The notes: generated by a model from the letters alone, not told the origin. A stretch of 10,315 nucleotides of DNA from Methylomarinum sp. (GCA_013139755.1 WTAG01000237.1:1-10315); one strand, 5' to 3'. Positions 1 through 7,810 are shown, counted from the stretch's first letter. Numbers and translations are program-made.

Positions 1-6
1 GACCTT

Positions 7-83
7 AGGCGCGTAGCTCAGTTGGTTAGAGCACCACCTTGACATGGTGGGGGTCGGTGGTTCGAATCCACTCGCGCCTACCA
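7..83 (+). tRNA. tRNA-Val, anticodon GAC
   Basis: A complete 77-base cloverleaf can be drawn by hand. The 7-bp acceptor stem AGGCGCG/CGCGCCT pairs perfectly, followed by discriminator A80 and an encoded CCA at 81-83. The anticodon stem CCACC/GGTGG (34-38/46-50) encloses the loop TTGACAT, giving anticodon GAC at 41-43, which reads valine GUC/GUU codons. The T arm GGTGG-TTCGAAT-CCACT is at 56-72, with one G-U pair. Only six bases precede it, so its promoter or an upstream tRNA partner lies outside the window. It sits directly ahead of thrS. Confidence 0.97.
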
Positions 84-89
84 GATTAT

Positions 90-119
90 AAAGCATCGCA
101 TCGCGGTGCTTTTTTTATT
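90..119 (+). terminator. Intrinsic terminator after tRNA-Val, inside the thrS leader
   Basis: The stem AGCATCGC (92-99) pairs with GCGGTGCT (103-110) with one G-U pair and a three-base loop. A run of T follows (110-116, then ATT), and A90-A91 can extend the stem. This is a standard intrinsic terminator for the tRNA. The thrS start codon at 142 is only about 23 bases past it, which leaves no room for a full promoter in between. The hairpin may therefore also act as an attenuator for thrS. Confidence 0.8.
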
Positions 120-141
120 GCGGAAACTGAAAGATAAGATA

Positions 142-2052
142 ATGCCAGTAATTACCCTACCAGATGGATCAAAAAGAGAGTTTGATAGCGCAGTCTCAGT
201 TATGGATGTTGCTCAATCTATAGGGTCTGGTTTAGCTAAGGCCACCTTAGCAGGCAAGGTGGATGGTCAATTGGTTGATGCAAGTCAGCTTATTGAACAA
301 GATTCAGCGCTGCAAATTATTACCGCTAAGGATGAAGAGGGTGTTGAGGTTATTCGACACTCAACTGCACATTTGTTGGCTCAAGCAGTAAAGCAATTGT
401 TTCCAGAAGCTCAAGTAACCATTGGCCCTAGTATTGATAATGGTTTTTATTATGACTTCTCGTATGAAAGAACCTTTACGCCAGATGATTTAAAAGTCAT
501 AGAAAAGAAAATGCAGCAGTTGGTTTCAGAAAATTTTGAAATCACACGTTCAACCCTTTCCAGGGATGAGGCAGTTAAATATTTTAGAGGCATAGGTGAA
601 GATTACAAGGCAGAGATAATAGAATCTATTCCTGCTAATGAAGATTTGTCACTGTATACGCAAGGCGAATTTACCGATTTGTGTCGCGGTCCGCATCTTC
701 CTAGTACAGGTAAGATAAAAGCATTTAAATTAATGAAGATTGCAGGTGCCTATTGGCGCGGCAACTCTGATAATGAAATGTTGCAGCGTATTTATGGTAC
801 TGCGTGGGCAGATAAAAAAGATCTAAAAGCTTATTTGCATCGATTGGAAGAAGCTGAAAAGCGCGATCATCGTAAATTAGCTAAATCACTGGATTTATTT
901 CATACCCAGGAAGAAGCACCCGGAATGGTGTTCTGGCATGATAAAGGCTGGACGATTTATCAACAAGTAGAGCAGTATATGCGCGAGAAATTGCGTGTAA
1001 GTGGCTATGGTGAAGTTAAAACACCACAAGTTGTTGATCGCTCATTGTGGGAGAAATCAGGTCACTGGGATAAATTTGGTGATATGATCTTCACTACACA
1101 TTCAGATCATCGTGACTTTGCTATTAAACCGATGAACTGTCCTTGTCATATTCAGGTGTATAACCAAGGTTTAAAAAGCTATAGGGATTTACCGATTCGT
1201 ATGGCTGAGTTTGGTTCCTGTCATCGTAATGAACCATCAGGAACTTTGCATGGATTGATGAGAGTAAGAAACTTTGTGCAGGATGATGCGCATATTTTCT
1301 GTACTGAATCGCAAATTCAGGATGAAGTTTCAACCTTTATTGACATGCTGTTTGATGTTTATAAAGACTTTGGTTTTGACAATGTTTTAATCAAGCTTTC
1401 GACTCGTCCGGAAAATAGAGTGGGTAGTGATGAAGATTGGGATAAGGCAGAGAAAGCATTAGAAGTTGCGCTTGATAATAAGGGTTTGGCCTGGGAGTTG
1501 CAGCCGGGTGAAGGAGCTTTTTACGGTCCAAAAATTGAATTTTCATTAAAAGATTGTCTGGATCGTGTGTGGCAATGTGGCACAATTCAGGTGGATTTTT
1601 CTATGCCTGGTCGCTTGGATGCGACTTATATTGCTGAAGATGGTTCAAAGCAAGTTCCAGTTATGCTGCATAGAGCTGTACTTGGATCTTTAGAACGCTT
1701 TATTGGTATTCTAATTGAACATCATTCCGGAACATTTCCGTTATGGCTGTCTCCAGTACAAGTTGTAGTGATGAATATTGCTGATCGGCATACTGAATAT
1801 GCCGAGAAAGTTTATCAAGATTTAGAAAAACAAGGCTATAGAGTAAAAATAGACTTGAGAAATGAGAAGATAGGCTTTAAAATTCGTGAACATTCTATGC
1901 AAAGAGTGCCGTATCTGCTTATTATTGGAGATACAGAATTAGAAAATCAAACCATTGCAGTAAGATCGCAAAAAGGTGAAGATCTAGGTAGTTTGTCAAT
2001 GGCTGACTTTGCTGAAAGGCTAAGCAGTGAAATTACAAACAGAAAACAATAA
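142..2052 (+). CDS. thrS: Threonyl-tRNA synthetase (ThrRS)
   Basis: Class II synthetase that charges tRNA-Thr in the cytoplasm; 636 residues against 642 in E. coli. In order it has an N-terminal TGS domain (about 1-62), an editing domain (about 65-225) with the HxxxH motif at H73/H77 plus C181 and H185, a catalytic core (about 245-535) and a C-terminal anticodon-binding domain (about 536-636). The zinc/threonine ligands C333, H384 and H510 are present, as is the class II signature around 344-376. The start at 142 gives [10 protein letters not shown], the usual family start; an in-frame GTG at 106 lies inside the tRNA terminator. No strong Shine-Dalgarno is visible (only TAAG at 135-138). Residue 335 is Cys (MNCPCH) where E. 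coli has Gly, a variant I recall from other proteobacteria. infC follows after 18 bases. E. coli ThrRS represses its own mRNA; the leader here is too short to show that operator. Confidence 0.98.
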   Translation: MPVITLPDGSKREFDSAVSVMDVAQSIGSGLAKATLAGKVDGQLVDASQLIEQDSALQIITAKDEEGVEVIRHSTAHLLAQAVKQLFPEAQVTIGPSIDNGFYYDFSYERTFTPDDLKVIEKKMQQLVSENFEITRSTLSRDEAVKYFRGIGEDYKAEIIESIPANEDLSLYTQGEFTDLCRGPHLPSTGKIKAFKLMKIAGAYWRGNSDNEMLQRIYGTAWADKKDLKAYLHRLEEAEKRDHRKLAKSLDLFHTQEEAPGMVFWHDKGWTIYQQVEQYMREKLRVSGYGEVKTPQVVDRSLWEKSGHWDKFGDMIFTTHSDHRDFAIKPMNCPCHIQVYNQGLKSYRDLPIRMAEFGSCHRNEPSGTLHGLMRVRNFVQDDAHIFCTESQIQDEVSTFIDMLFDVYKDFGFDNVLIKLSTRPENRVGSDEDWDKAEKALEVALDNKGLAWELQPGEGAFYGPKIEFSLKDCLDRVWQCGTIQVDFSMPGRLDATYIAEDGSKQVPVMLHRAVLGSLERFIGILIEHHSGTFPLWLSPVQVVVMNIADRHTEYAEKVYQDLEKQGYRVKIDLRNEKIGFKIREHSMQRVPYLLIIGDTELENQTIAVRSQKGEDLGSLSMADFAERLSSEITNRKQ

Positions 2053-2057
2053 AAACT

Positions 2058-2073
2058 TGAGGATTAAAGCATC
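2058..2073 (+). promoter_or_regulatory. infC ribosome binding site and AUC start codon
   Basis: TGAGG at 2058-2062 is followed, after an 8-base gap, by ATC at 2071-2073. In the infC frame a stop (TAA 2065-2067) sits two codons before this ATC, and no ATG, GTG or TTG occurs before 2170. A start at 2170 would remove about 33 residues of the conserved N-terminal domain and has no comparable ribosome binding site. ATC is therefore the best supported start. Non-AUG starts are the known basis of IF3 autoregulation (AUU in E. coli). Confidence 0.8.
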
Positions 2074-2595
2074 GCTTCTAAAAGAGATACAACGCGCTTA
2101 AATGACGATATAACCGCTAGACGGGTTCGTGTTGTTGGTGCGGATGGTGATAAACTGGGGGTTCTTACATTGGTTGAGGCCAAGCAACTTGCATTTGATG
2201 CCAGTATGGATTTGGTGGAGGTTTCACCTAACGCAGATCCTCCCGTATGTAAGGTAATGGATTACGGCAAATACCAGTTTGAGCAAAATAAAAAACTGCA
2301 AGCTGCTAAGAAGAAACAAAAACAGATCCAGATCAAAGAAATTAAATTTAGACCTGGGACTGAAGAAGGTGATTACCAGTGTAAGCTGAGAAATCTGACT
2401 AAGTTTCTTGAAGAAGGCAATAAAACTAAAATTACCGTGCGCTTTCGTGGTCGAGAAATGGCGCACAGGGAAATTGGTATGGAGCTTTTAAAACGTATTG
2501 AAAAAGACTTGGAAGAATTGGCTGCTGTAGAGCAATTCCCTAAGTTTGAAGGTCGCCAGATGGTTATGGTCATGGCACCTAGAAAGAAAAAGTAA
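2071..2595 (+). CDS. infC: Translation initiation factor IF-3
   Basis: IF3 binds the 30S subunit, keeps it apart from 50S and checks the start codon and initiator tRNA. The predicted protein is 174 residues (E. coli 180). The N-terminal domain (about 1-75) carries [20 protein letters not shown] at 47-66, matching the IF3 signature. A lysine-rich linker helix follows (about 74-90), then the C-terminal domain (about 91-174) with [13 protein letters not shown] and RFRGREMAH, ending in a basic tail RKKK. The start is ATC at 2071 rather than a standard codon, so gene finders will tend to place it at TTG 2170 and lose the N-terminal 33 residues. It lies 18 bases after thrS and is very probably co-transcribed with it. 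Because IF3 rejects non-AUG codons, the AUC start predicts negative feedback by IF3 on its own synthesis. Confidence 0.96.
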   Translation: MASKRDTTRLNDDITARRVRVVGADGDKLGVLTLVEAKQLAFDASMDLVEVSPNADPPVCKVMDYGKYQFEQNKKLQAAKKKQKQIQIKEIKFRPGTEEGDYQCKLRNLTKFLEEGNKTKITVRFRGREMAHREIGMELLKRIEKDLEELAAVEQFPKFEGRQMVMVMAPRKKK

Positions 2596-2602
2596 TTATT
2601 TT

Positions 2603-2635
2603 GAAGGCTGAGTATTTTAATTAATGCTCGGCTTC
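2603..2635 (+). other. Hairpin just after infC; possible weak terminator or processing site
   Basis: GAAG-G-CTGAGTATT (2603-2616) pairs with AATGCTCGG-CTTC (2623-2635). This gives 13 bp with one bulged G, three G-U pairs and a six-base loop. It begins eight bases after the infC stop. The tail is TTAATAAG rather than a T run, so it looks like a poor terminator. It may slow polymerase, protect the infC mRNA end or be an RNase site between infC and rpmI. Confidence 0.5.
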
Positions 2636-2648
2636 TTAATAAGCTTTA

Positions 2649-2712
2649 CGATTCAGGATAGAGTCGTTAAATGCATCATTTGATGCGCATAATTCGGTCG
2701 GGCCATGCATTT
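2649..2712 (+). promoter_or_regulatory. Structured rpmI leader; candidate L20 feedback operator
   Basis: Two local hairpins are visible: CGATTC/GAGTCG (2649-2654/2661-2666) and GCATCA/TGATGC (2673-2678/2681-2686). In addition AAATGCAT (2669-2676) is fully complementary to ATGCATTT (2705-2712). That pairing competes with the second local hairpin, so two exclusive folds are possible. In E. coli the L20 protein represses rpmI-rplT by binding structured RNA, including a pseudoknot, upstream of rpmI. The position fits, but I cannot show that this RNA mimics the L20 site of 23S rRNA. No convincing promoter was seen in 2596-2769. Confidence 0.4.
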
Positions 2713-2769
2713 TGCCTTATCGGGTTTGTATTTCAAGGACGTTTATAAATTATTAACCGGAGAAAACAA

Positions 2770-2964
2770 ATGCCAAAAATGAAAACCCATAGTGGAACTG
2801 CTAAAAGGTTTAAAAAAACCAAAAGTGGTTTTAAATGTGGTCAAGCTCATCGTCGTCATATCTTAACTAAGAAAACGACTAAGCGTAAAAGACAGTTGCG
2901 TAAAGCAGCCAGCATTCATCCTTCAGATGTGCCAATGATTGCACGTTTGTTACCTTACGCTTAA
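2770..2964 (+). CDS. rpmI: 50S ribosomal protein L35
   Basis: A 64-residue, strongly basic protein of the large ribosomal subunit, almost the same length as E. coli L35. It starts [17 protein letters not shown] and ends LLPYA, both typical of the family, with the central [18 protein letters not shown] stretch. GGAGA at 2759-2763 is a good ribosome binding site six bases before the ATG. rplT follows after 16 bases; in E. coli rplT translation depends on rpmI translation, and the same coupling is plausible here. Its leader of 174 bases is much longer than the other gaps in this block and appears structured. Confidence 0.98.
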   Translation: MPKMKTHSGTAKRFKKTKSGFKCGQAHRRHILTKKTTKRKRQLRKAASIHPSDVPMIARLLPYA

Positions 2965-2980
2965 TTAATAGGAAAGAATC

Positions 2981-3346
2981 ATGGCTAGAGTTAAACGCGG
3001 CGTAACTGCCAGAGCAAGACATAAAAAGATTTTAAAGCAAGCGAAAGGTTACTACGGCGCACGTAGTAGAGTTTATCGCGTTGCTAAACAAGCGGTAATC
3101 AAAGCGGGTCAATATGCATACCGTGACCGTAAGCAAAAGAAACGTCAGTTTCGTGCATTGTGGATCGTTCGTATTAATGCGGCGGCTCGTTTGTGTGGAA
3201 TGTCTTACAGTCGATTCATCAATGGCTTAACAAAAGCTAATGTTGCAATTGATCGTAAAGTATTAGCTGATATCGCAGTACGCGATATGGAAGGTTTTGC
3301 AAAAATTGCAGAAATTGCTAAAGCTAATCAAAGTAAACCTTCTTAG
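2981..3346 (+). CDS. rplT: 50S ribosomal protein L20
   Basis: A 121-residue rRNA-binding protein needed early in 50S assembly (E. coli 118 residues). The long basic N-terminal extension ([19 protein letters not shown]) is followed by [18 protein letters not shown] and the globular domain (about 60-121), which in E. coli also binds the operator on its own mRNA. GGAAAG at 2971-2976 precedes the ATG by four bases. L20 is the expected repressor of rpmI-rplT. Two hairpins directly after its stop end the unit. The C-terminal end is a few residues longer than in E. coli, which is ordinary variation. Confidence 0.98.
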   Translation: MARVKRGVTARARHKKILKQAKGYYGARSRVYRVAKQAVIKAGQYAYRDRKQKKRQFRALWIVRINAAARLCGMSYSRFINGLTKANVAIDRKVLADIAVRDMEGFAKIAEIAKANQSKPS

Positions 3347-3356
3347 ACGACAGGTT

Positions 3357-3380
3357 AAGCACAGTTATTTTATGTGCTTT
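3357..3380 (+). terminator. First hairpin of a tandem pair after rplT
   Basis: AAGCACA (3357-3363) pairs perfectly with TGTGCTT (3373-3379) around a nine-base loop and is followed by TTTATT. It begins 11 bases after the rplT stop. It is weaker than the hairpin immediately downstream and may act as a first terminator or pause. Confidence 0.5.
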
Positions 3381-3411
3381 TATTAGGCTCCTTCGGGAGC
3401 CTAATTTATTT
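3381..3411 (+). terminator. Strong intrinsic terminator after rplT
   Basis: A 10-bp stem starting at A3382, with core TTAGGCTCC (3383-3391) and GGAGCCTAA (3396-3404), closes on a UUCG tetraloop, one of the most stable RNA loops. The tail TTTATTT (3405-3411) follows. It separates the thrS-infC-rpmI-rplT unit from pheST. In E. coli the attenuator of pheST occupies this interval, but no phenylalanine-rich leader peptide precedes this hairpin, so classical attenuation is not supported. Confidence 0.85.
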
Positions 3412-3415
3412 CTGA

Positions 3416-3471
3416 ATAAGAAAAAACAGATTAACTAACAACGAAAAATAGTGAGTTAATGTGTTTCTTAT
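3416..3471 (+). repeat. Interrupted inverted repeat in the pheS leader
   Basis: The outer arms ATAAGAAA (3416-3423) and TTTCTTAT (3464-3471) and the inner arms ATTAACT (3430-3436) and AGTTAAT (3454-3460) nest in the same fold. Together they give 15 bp around a 6/3-base internal loop and a 17-base apical loop. The repeat lies between the terminator and the pheS start, has no T tail and is AT-rich. It could be an RNA control element of pheST or a protein-binding site overlapping the promoter. A weak promoter-like pair, TTATCA (3468-3473) and TACTAT (3492-3497) spaced 18 bases, would leave a leader of only about ten bases and is not called. Confidence 0.45.
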
Positions 3472-3509
3472 CATTCTGTCCCCTTCCAATCTACTATATA
3501 GAGAGCTGA

Positions 3510-4532
<1,023 letters not shown>

Positions 4533-4546
4533 GATAGGATTGAATC

Positions 4547-6922
4547 ATGCAAATTAGTGAAGCTTGGTTAAGGGAGCTGGTCAATCCATCAGTAACAACA
4601 GAAGAGCTTGTAGAGCAGCTCACCATGGCAGGACTGGAAGTTGATTCAGTTGAACCTGCCGCTGCTGAATTTAGCGGTGTAGTTGTTGGTGAAGTGGTTG
4701 CTATGGAGCAGCATTCAAATGCCGATAAATTAAGAGTTTGTCAGGTGGCAGTTGGAGAGGCAGAGGCATTACAAATTGTTTGTGGTGCTAGCAATGTAAG
4801 AGTGGGTTTAAAAATTCCTGCGGCTTTAGTGGGTGCAGTATTGCCCGGCGATTTTAAAATAAAAAAATCAAAGTTACGTGGTGAATTGTCATTGGGTATG
4901 CTGTGTTCTGAAAAAGAACTGGGGCTTGCAGCAGATGCAGATGGCTTGATGGAATTATTTGCTGATGCGCCCGTAGGCACGGATATACGTGAATATTTAG
5001 CCTTAGACGACAAGATTATAGAATTAGATTTAACCCCTAATCGTGCAGATTGCCTTAGTGTAGAAGGTGTTGCCAGGGAACTTGCGGTACTGAATAAAAT
5101 GGACTGGACTGCGGTTGACTTTGCAGCTGCAGAAGTCACGCATGACGAGACTGTAGAAGTAAAGGTTGAAGCAACAGAAGCTTGTCCCCGATATTTAGGT
5201 CGTTTAATCAAAAATGTAAATCCAAACGCGGAAACACCGTTATGGATGCAAGAAAAATTACGACGTTCAGGTATTAGAAGCTTAGGCCCTTTAGTTGATG
5301 TTACCAACTATGTGTTACTGGAGTTAGGTCAGCCATTACATGCCTTTGATGCCGAAAAATTAACAGGTGCTATTACAGTACGTGTTGGTAAAAAAGATGA
5401 AGAACTGGCTCTGTTGAACGATCAAACTATCAAATTAGATGGTGTTGCTTTGGTGATTGCAGATGACAAAGAAGCATTGGCTTTGGCAGGTGTTATGGGC
5501 GGTGAAAATACCTCTGTAACGGATCAAACCAAAGACATCTTTTTGGAATGTGCTTTCTTTACTCCAATTACCATTGCTGGTAAAGCGCGTCAATTTGGTT
5601 TGCACACAGATTCATCTCATCGGTTTGAGCGCGGTGTTGATTTTACTTTACAGCAACGTGCTATAGAACGTGCAACACAGTTAATCATTGATATTACAGG
5701 CGGAAGTGTTGGTCCTCTAACTGAAGTCACAACAAATGATGCTTTACCTAAAAGAAATGCTGTTGCTTTAAGACAGCAGCGCATAGAAAAAATCTTGGGC
5801 ATTAGCATGGCTAATGACGCAGTCAGTGAAATTTTTGAAGGCCTGGGTATGCAGGTTGAAGCCGTCACTGAAGGTTGGGATATTACTCCGCCAGGCAGTC
5901 GATTTGATATTGAAATTGAAGCTGATCTATTGGAAGAAGTTGGCCGTATTTATGGTTACAACAACCTGCCTAATAGTAGTTTGCTGATGCGTTCTGAATT
6001 AGGTAAAGCCGAAGAAGCTGTTTTGCCAATTCATAGAGTAGAAGACTTGTTAGTCGATAGAGGCTACCAGGAAGCGATTACTTATAGTTTTGTTGATGAA
6101 GAGATCCAAAAAGCGGTTGCACCGGATGATCAGTTTATCCGTATTACCAATCCTATTTCTTCTGAATTGTCGGTTATGCGCACCACCTTATGGTGTGGCT
6201 TGCTAAATGCAGCTTTATATAACACTAAGCGTCAGCAAAGTCGGGTTAGATTGTTTGAATCAGGCTTGCGTTTTCTTAGTAAAGACAACGAAACTATTCA
6301 GCAAAGAATGTTATCCGGACTGGTTCTGGGGAGTGTGTTTTCTGAACAGTGGGCAGAAAAAAGTCGTAAGGTTGATTTCTTTGACTTGAAAGGTGATTTG
6401 GAAGCGTTATTTCATCTAACCGGTTCAAACGTACAGTATGTAGCCACTAATCATCCGTCTTTACATCCAGGGCAGTGCGCTGAAATTATCAATGCACAAG
6501 GGGAGTCTATAGGTCTGATGGGTATGTTACACCCTACATTAGAAAAACAATTAGGTTTTGAAACACCTGTTTTTCTATTTGAACTGGACCTTGAGCTGGT
6601 ATTTAAAAAACAAATACCTCAATTTAAAGTGCTTTCTAAATTTCCTTCAGTGCGTAGAGATATGGCATTGATTGTAGAGGAAAAAGTCACTGTTTCTGCG
6701 TTAACTGACTGTATACATAATTGTAACGAGAAAATAATTAAAGACGTGTTAATCTTTGATATTTATCGTGGTGTAGGTGTTGATGATGGATATAAAAGTG
6801 TTGCTTTAAGTTTAATTTTACAAGATTCTACCCAAACACTAACAGATTCTGAGATTGATGCTATATTTAACAAGGTATTAGACGCATTGAAAAACAACAT
6901 AAATGCAAAACTGAGGGATTAA
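4547..6922 (+). CDS. pheT: Phenylalanyl-tRNA synthetase beta subunit
   Basis: Non-catalytic beta subunit; binds tRNA-Phe and hydrolyses mischarged Tyr-tRNA-Phe. It has 791 residues, against 795 in E. coli. In order: an N-terminal helix pair, an OB-fold tRNA-binding (EMAP-like) domain at about 39-147, the B3/B4 editing domain at about 210-390 with H265 (GQPLHAFD), AGVMGG at 314-319 and E334 (FLECA), then B5 at about 400-475, a class II-like fold without catalytic motifs, and a C-terminal ferredoxin-like anticodon-binding domain at about 697-791 (SKFPSVRRDMALIV). Editing-site residues look intact. TAGGAT (4535-4540) serves as ribosome binding site. ihfA starts four bases after the stop, and its ribosome binding site lies inside the last pheT codons, so their translation is probably coupled. 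Confidence 0.98.
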   Translation: MQISEAWLRELVNPSVTTEELVEQLTMAGLEVDSVEPAAAEFSGVVVGEVVAMEQHSNADKLRVCQVAVGEAEALQIVCGASNVRVGLKIPAALVGAVLPGDFKIKKSKLRGELSLGMLCSEKELGLAADADGLMELFADAPVGTDIREYLALDDKIIELDLTPNRADCLSVEGVARELAVLNKMDWTAVDFAAAEVTHDETVEVKVEATEACPRYLGRLIKNVNPNAETPLWMQEKLRRSGIRSLGPLVDVTNYVLLELGQPLHAFDAEKLTGAITVRVGKKDEELALLNDQTIKLDGVALVIADDKEALALAGVMGGENTSVTDQTKDIFLECAFFTPITIAGKARQFGLHTDSSHRFERGVDFTLQQRAIERATQLIIDITGGSVGPLTEVTTNDALPKRNAVALRQQRIEKILGISMANDAVSEIFEGLGMQVEAVTEGWDITPPGSRFDIEIEADLLEEVGRIYGYNNLPNSSLLMRSELGKAEEAVLPIHRVEDLLVDRGYQEAITYSFVDEEIQKAVAPDDQFIRITNPISSELSVMRTTLWCGLLNAALYNTKRQQSRVRLFESGLRFLSKDNETIQQRMLSGLVLGSVFSEQWAEKSRKVDFFDLKGDLEALFHLTGSNVQYVATNHPSLHPGQCAEIINAQGESIGLMGMLHPTLEKQLGFETPVFLFELDLELVFKKQIPQFKVLSKFPSVRRDMALIVEEKVTVSALTDCIHNCNEKIIKDVLIFDIYRGVGVDDGYKSVALSLILQDSTQTLTDSEIDAIFNKVLDALKNNINAKLRD

Positions 6923-6926
6923 TTGA

Positions 6927-7223
6927 ATGGCATTAACGAAAGCTGATTTTGCAGAAAGATTATTTGATGAGCTTGGGCTAAATAAGCGCGAAGCAAAGGA
7001 AATGATTGAATTGTTTTTTGAAGAGATTAAAGGCTCTTTAGAAAATGGCGAACAAGTAAAGATTTCAGGGTTTGGAAAGTTTGAATTAAGAGATAAAAGT
7101 AGTCGCCCAGGTAGAAACCCCAAAACCGGCGAAGAAATACCCATTTCTGCGCGTCGTGTGGTAACATTTAGATCTGGACAAAAATTAAAAGCTAGGGTAG
7201 AGCAATATGCTGGAGCCAAGTAA
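6927..7223 (+). CDS. ihfA: Integration host factor alpha subunit
   Basis: A 98-residue HU/IHF-family protein (E. coli IhfA 99) that pairs with IhfB, encoded elsewhere, to bend DNA sharply at specific sites. It begins [18 protein letters not shown] and has the beta-arm motif [10 protein letters not shown] at 60-69, with the intercalating proline at P65. [16 protein letters not shown] follows near the C terminus. GAGGGA at 6913-6918 gives an eight-base spacing to the ATG. In E. coli ihfA is also the last member of this synthetase cluster and IHF represses its own gene; no IHF site is claimed here. The start of the next gene overlaps its last 17 bases. Confidence 0.98.
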   Translation: MALTKADFAERLFDELGLNKREAKEMIELFFEEIKGSLENGEQVKISGFGKFELRDKSSRPGRNPKTGEEIPISARRVVTFRSGQKLKARVEQYAGAK

Positions 7224-7560
7224 TAATAACGAACTGCCGGCAATACCGGCAAAAAGATACTTCACCATTGGTGAAGTTAGTGATTTATGTGGGGTAAAAC
7301 CGCATGTATTACGTTATTGGGAGCAAGAGTTTACAGATCTGAGTCCTGTTAAAAGACGAGGAAATAGACGTTATTACCAGCGTCATGACGTATTAACAAT
7401 TCGTCAAATACGCTCATTGCTTTATGAACAAGGCTATACCATAGGTGGTGCAAGAGCTCACTTGGCGAGTGATGATGCAAAAGAAGATTCTAATCGAACT
7501 AAGCAGCTGGTACACCAGATGATTGGCGAGTTGGAAGATATTTTGGAATTGCTAAAATAA
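7207..7560 (+). CDS. Small MerR-family transcriptional regulator
   Basis: A 117-residue protein with an N-terminal MerR winged helix-turn-helix: [22 protein letters not shown] at 18-39, wing RRGNRRYYQ at 50-58, and a second helix pair to about 88. The short C-terminal helix (about 95-117) could form the dimer coiled coil. It has only one cysteine (C28, inside the HTH) and no recognisable ligand domain, so it is not an obvious metal or drug sensor. Its target and signal are unknown. The same small MerR gene follows ihfA in Pseudomonas and several other proteobacteria, from memory. It overlaps ihfA by 17 bases; AGGG at 7194-7197 or GAG at 7200-7202 can act as ribosome binding site. Coupling to pheST-ihfA suggests growth-linked expression. 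Two inverted repeats lie within its first 24 codons. Confidence 0.93.
   Translation: MLEPSNNNELPAIPAKRYFTIGEVSDLCGVKPHVLRYWEQEFTDLSPVKRRGNRRYYQRHDVLTIRQIRSLLYEQGYTIGGARAHLASDDAKEDSNRTKQLVHQMIGELEDILELLK
7235..7277 (+). repeat. Two adjacent inverted repeats at the ihfA-merR junction
   Basis: TGCCGG-CAATA-CCGGCA (7235-7251) and ACTTCACCA-T-TGGTGAAGT (7259-7277) lie seven bases apart, starting 12 bases after the ihfA stop and inside the 5' end of the merR gene. The second is a perfect 9-1-9 palindrome. As RNA both make stable hairpins; neither has a T tail. They could stabilise the upstream mRNA, lower merR translation or, as DNA, be an operator. The second encodes the conserved YFTIGEV, so part of the symmetry may come from protein constraint. 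Confidence 0.5.
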
Positions 7561-7582
7561 AGAATAGAAATAGTATTTGCTA

Positions 7583-7612
7583 CTGACAAGGAAGTCAGAA
7601 ATACGGTAGAAT
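7583..7612 (+). promoter_or_regulatory. Candidate sigma70 promoter for tRNA-Pro
   Basis: CTGACA (7583-7588) differs from TTGACA at one position and TAGAAT (7607-7612) from TATAAT at one; the spacer is 18 bases. Transcription would start near 7619, about 47 bases before the tRNA. CTGAC/GTCAG (7583-7587/7592-7596) forms a short dyad over the -35 region, and CCTAT-ATTC-ATAGG (7630-7643) a small hairpin in the leader. No terminator of the upstream genes precedes it. Confidence 0.6.
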
Positions 7613-7665
7613 ACTCGGTTTACAAGCGGCCTATATTCATAGGTTGTTCTAAAAAGTTTAATTGT

Positions 7666-7742
7666 CGGGGCGTAGCGCAGTTTGGTAGCGCACTATACTG
7701 GGGGTGTAGGGGTCGTCGGTTCGAATCCGGCCGTCCCGACCA
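7666..7742 (+). tRNA. tRNA-Pro, anticodon GGG
   Basis: A 77-base cloverleaf. The acceptor stem CGGGGCG pairs with CGTCCCG (7732-7738, one G-U), with the C1-G72 pair and discriminator A typical of bacterial tRNA-Pro and an encoded CCA at 7740-7742. The anticodon stem CTATA/TGTAG encloses CTGGGGG, giving GGG at 7700-7702 with G37 next to it; it reads CCC and CCU. A tRNA-Pro after ihfA-merR is also the arrangement I recall from Pseudomonas. Confidence 0.97.
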
Positions 7743-7753
7743 ATTAAAGCAAG

Positions 7754-7782
7754 AGGTTACGTTAAAATGTAAGCCTTTTTTT
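7754..7782 (+). terminator. Intrinsic terminator after tRNA-Pro
   Basis: AGG-TTACGT (7754-7762) pairs with ATGTAA-CCT (7767-7776) with a bulged G at 7773, one G-U pair and the loop TAAA. A run of seven T follows (7776-7782). It starts 11 bases after the tRNA. As no terminator is seen between the merR gene and the tRNA, it may also end transcripts from pheST-ihfA-merR. Confidence 0.8.
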
Positions 7783-7810
7783 ATGTCTAAAATTGTTGTG
7801 GTTAAAATTC

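Noticed and set aside
106..141. Longer thrS start at GTG 106 or TTG 118
   Set aside because: GTG 106 lies in the tRNA-Val terminator stem. The family begins at [10 protein letters not shown], which matches ATG 142.
1141..1156. Cysteine at ThrRS residue 335 (MNCPCH) as a possible mutation
   Set aside because: The zinc ligand C333 is intact, and I recall the same variant in other proteobacterial ThrRS, so it is ordinary variation.
2170..2172. infC start at TTG 2170
   Set aside because: It would remove about 33 residues of the IF3 N-terminal domain and has no good ribosome binding site, unlike ATC 2071.
2744..2749. TATAAA before rpmI as a -10 promoter element
   Set aside because: No acceptable -35 sequence lies 16-18 bases upstream; the nearest, TTGTAT, is only 12 bases away.
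3217..3229. IHF-site-like sequence CATCAATGGCTTA inside rplT
   Set aside because: It misses the consensus at the first base and lies mid-gene. Such short matches are expected by chance in AT-rich DNA.
3372..3386. Tiny frame MCFY as a pheST attenuator leader
   Set aside because: It has four codons with a single Phe, no ribosome binding site, and lies within a hairpin arm.
4741..5307. 188-codon open frame on the - strand within pheT
   Set aside because: It is antisense to a well-conserved part of pheT, is serine- and alanine-rich as antisense frames often are, and shows no recognisable domain.
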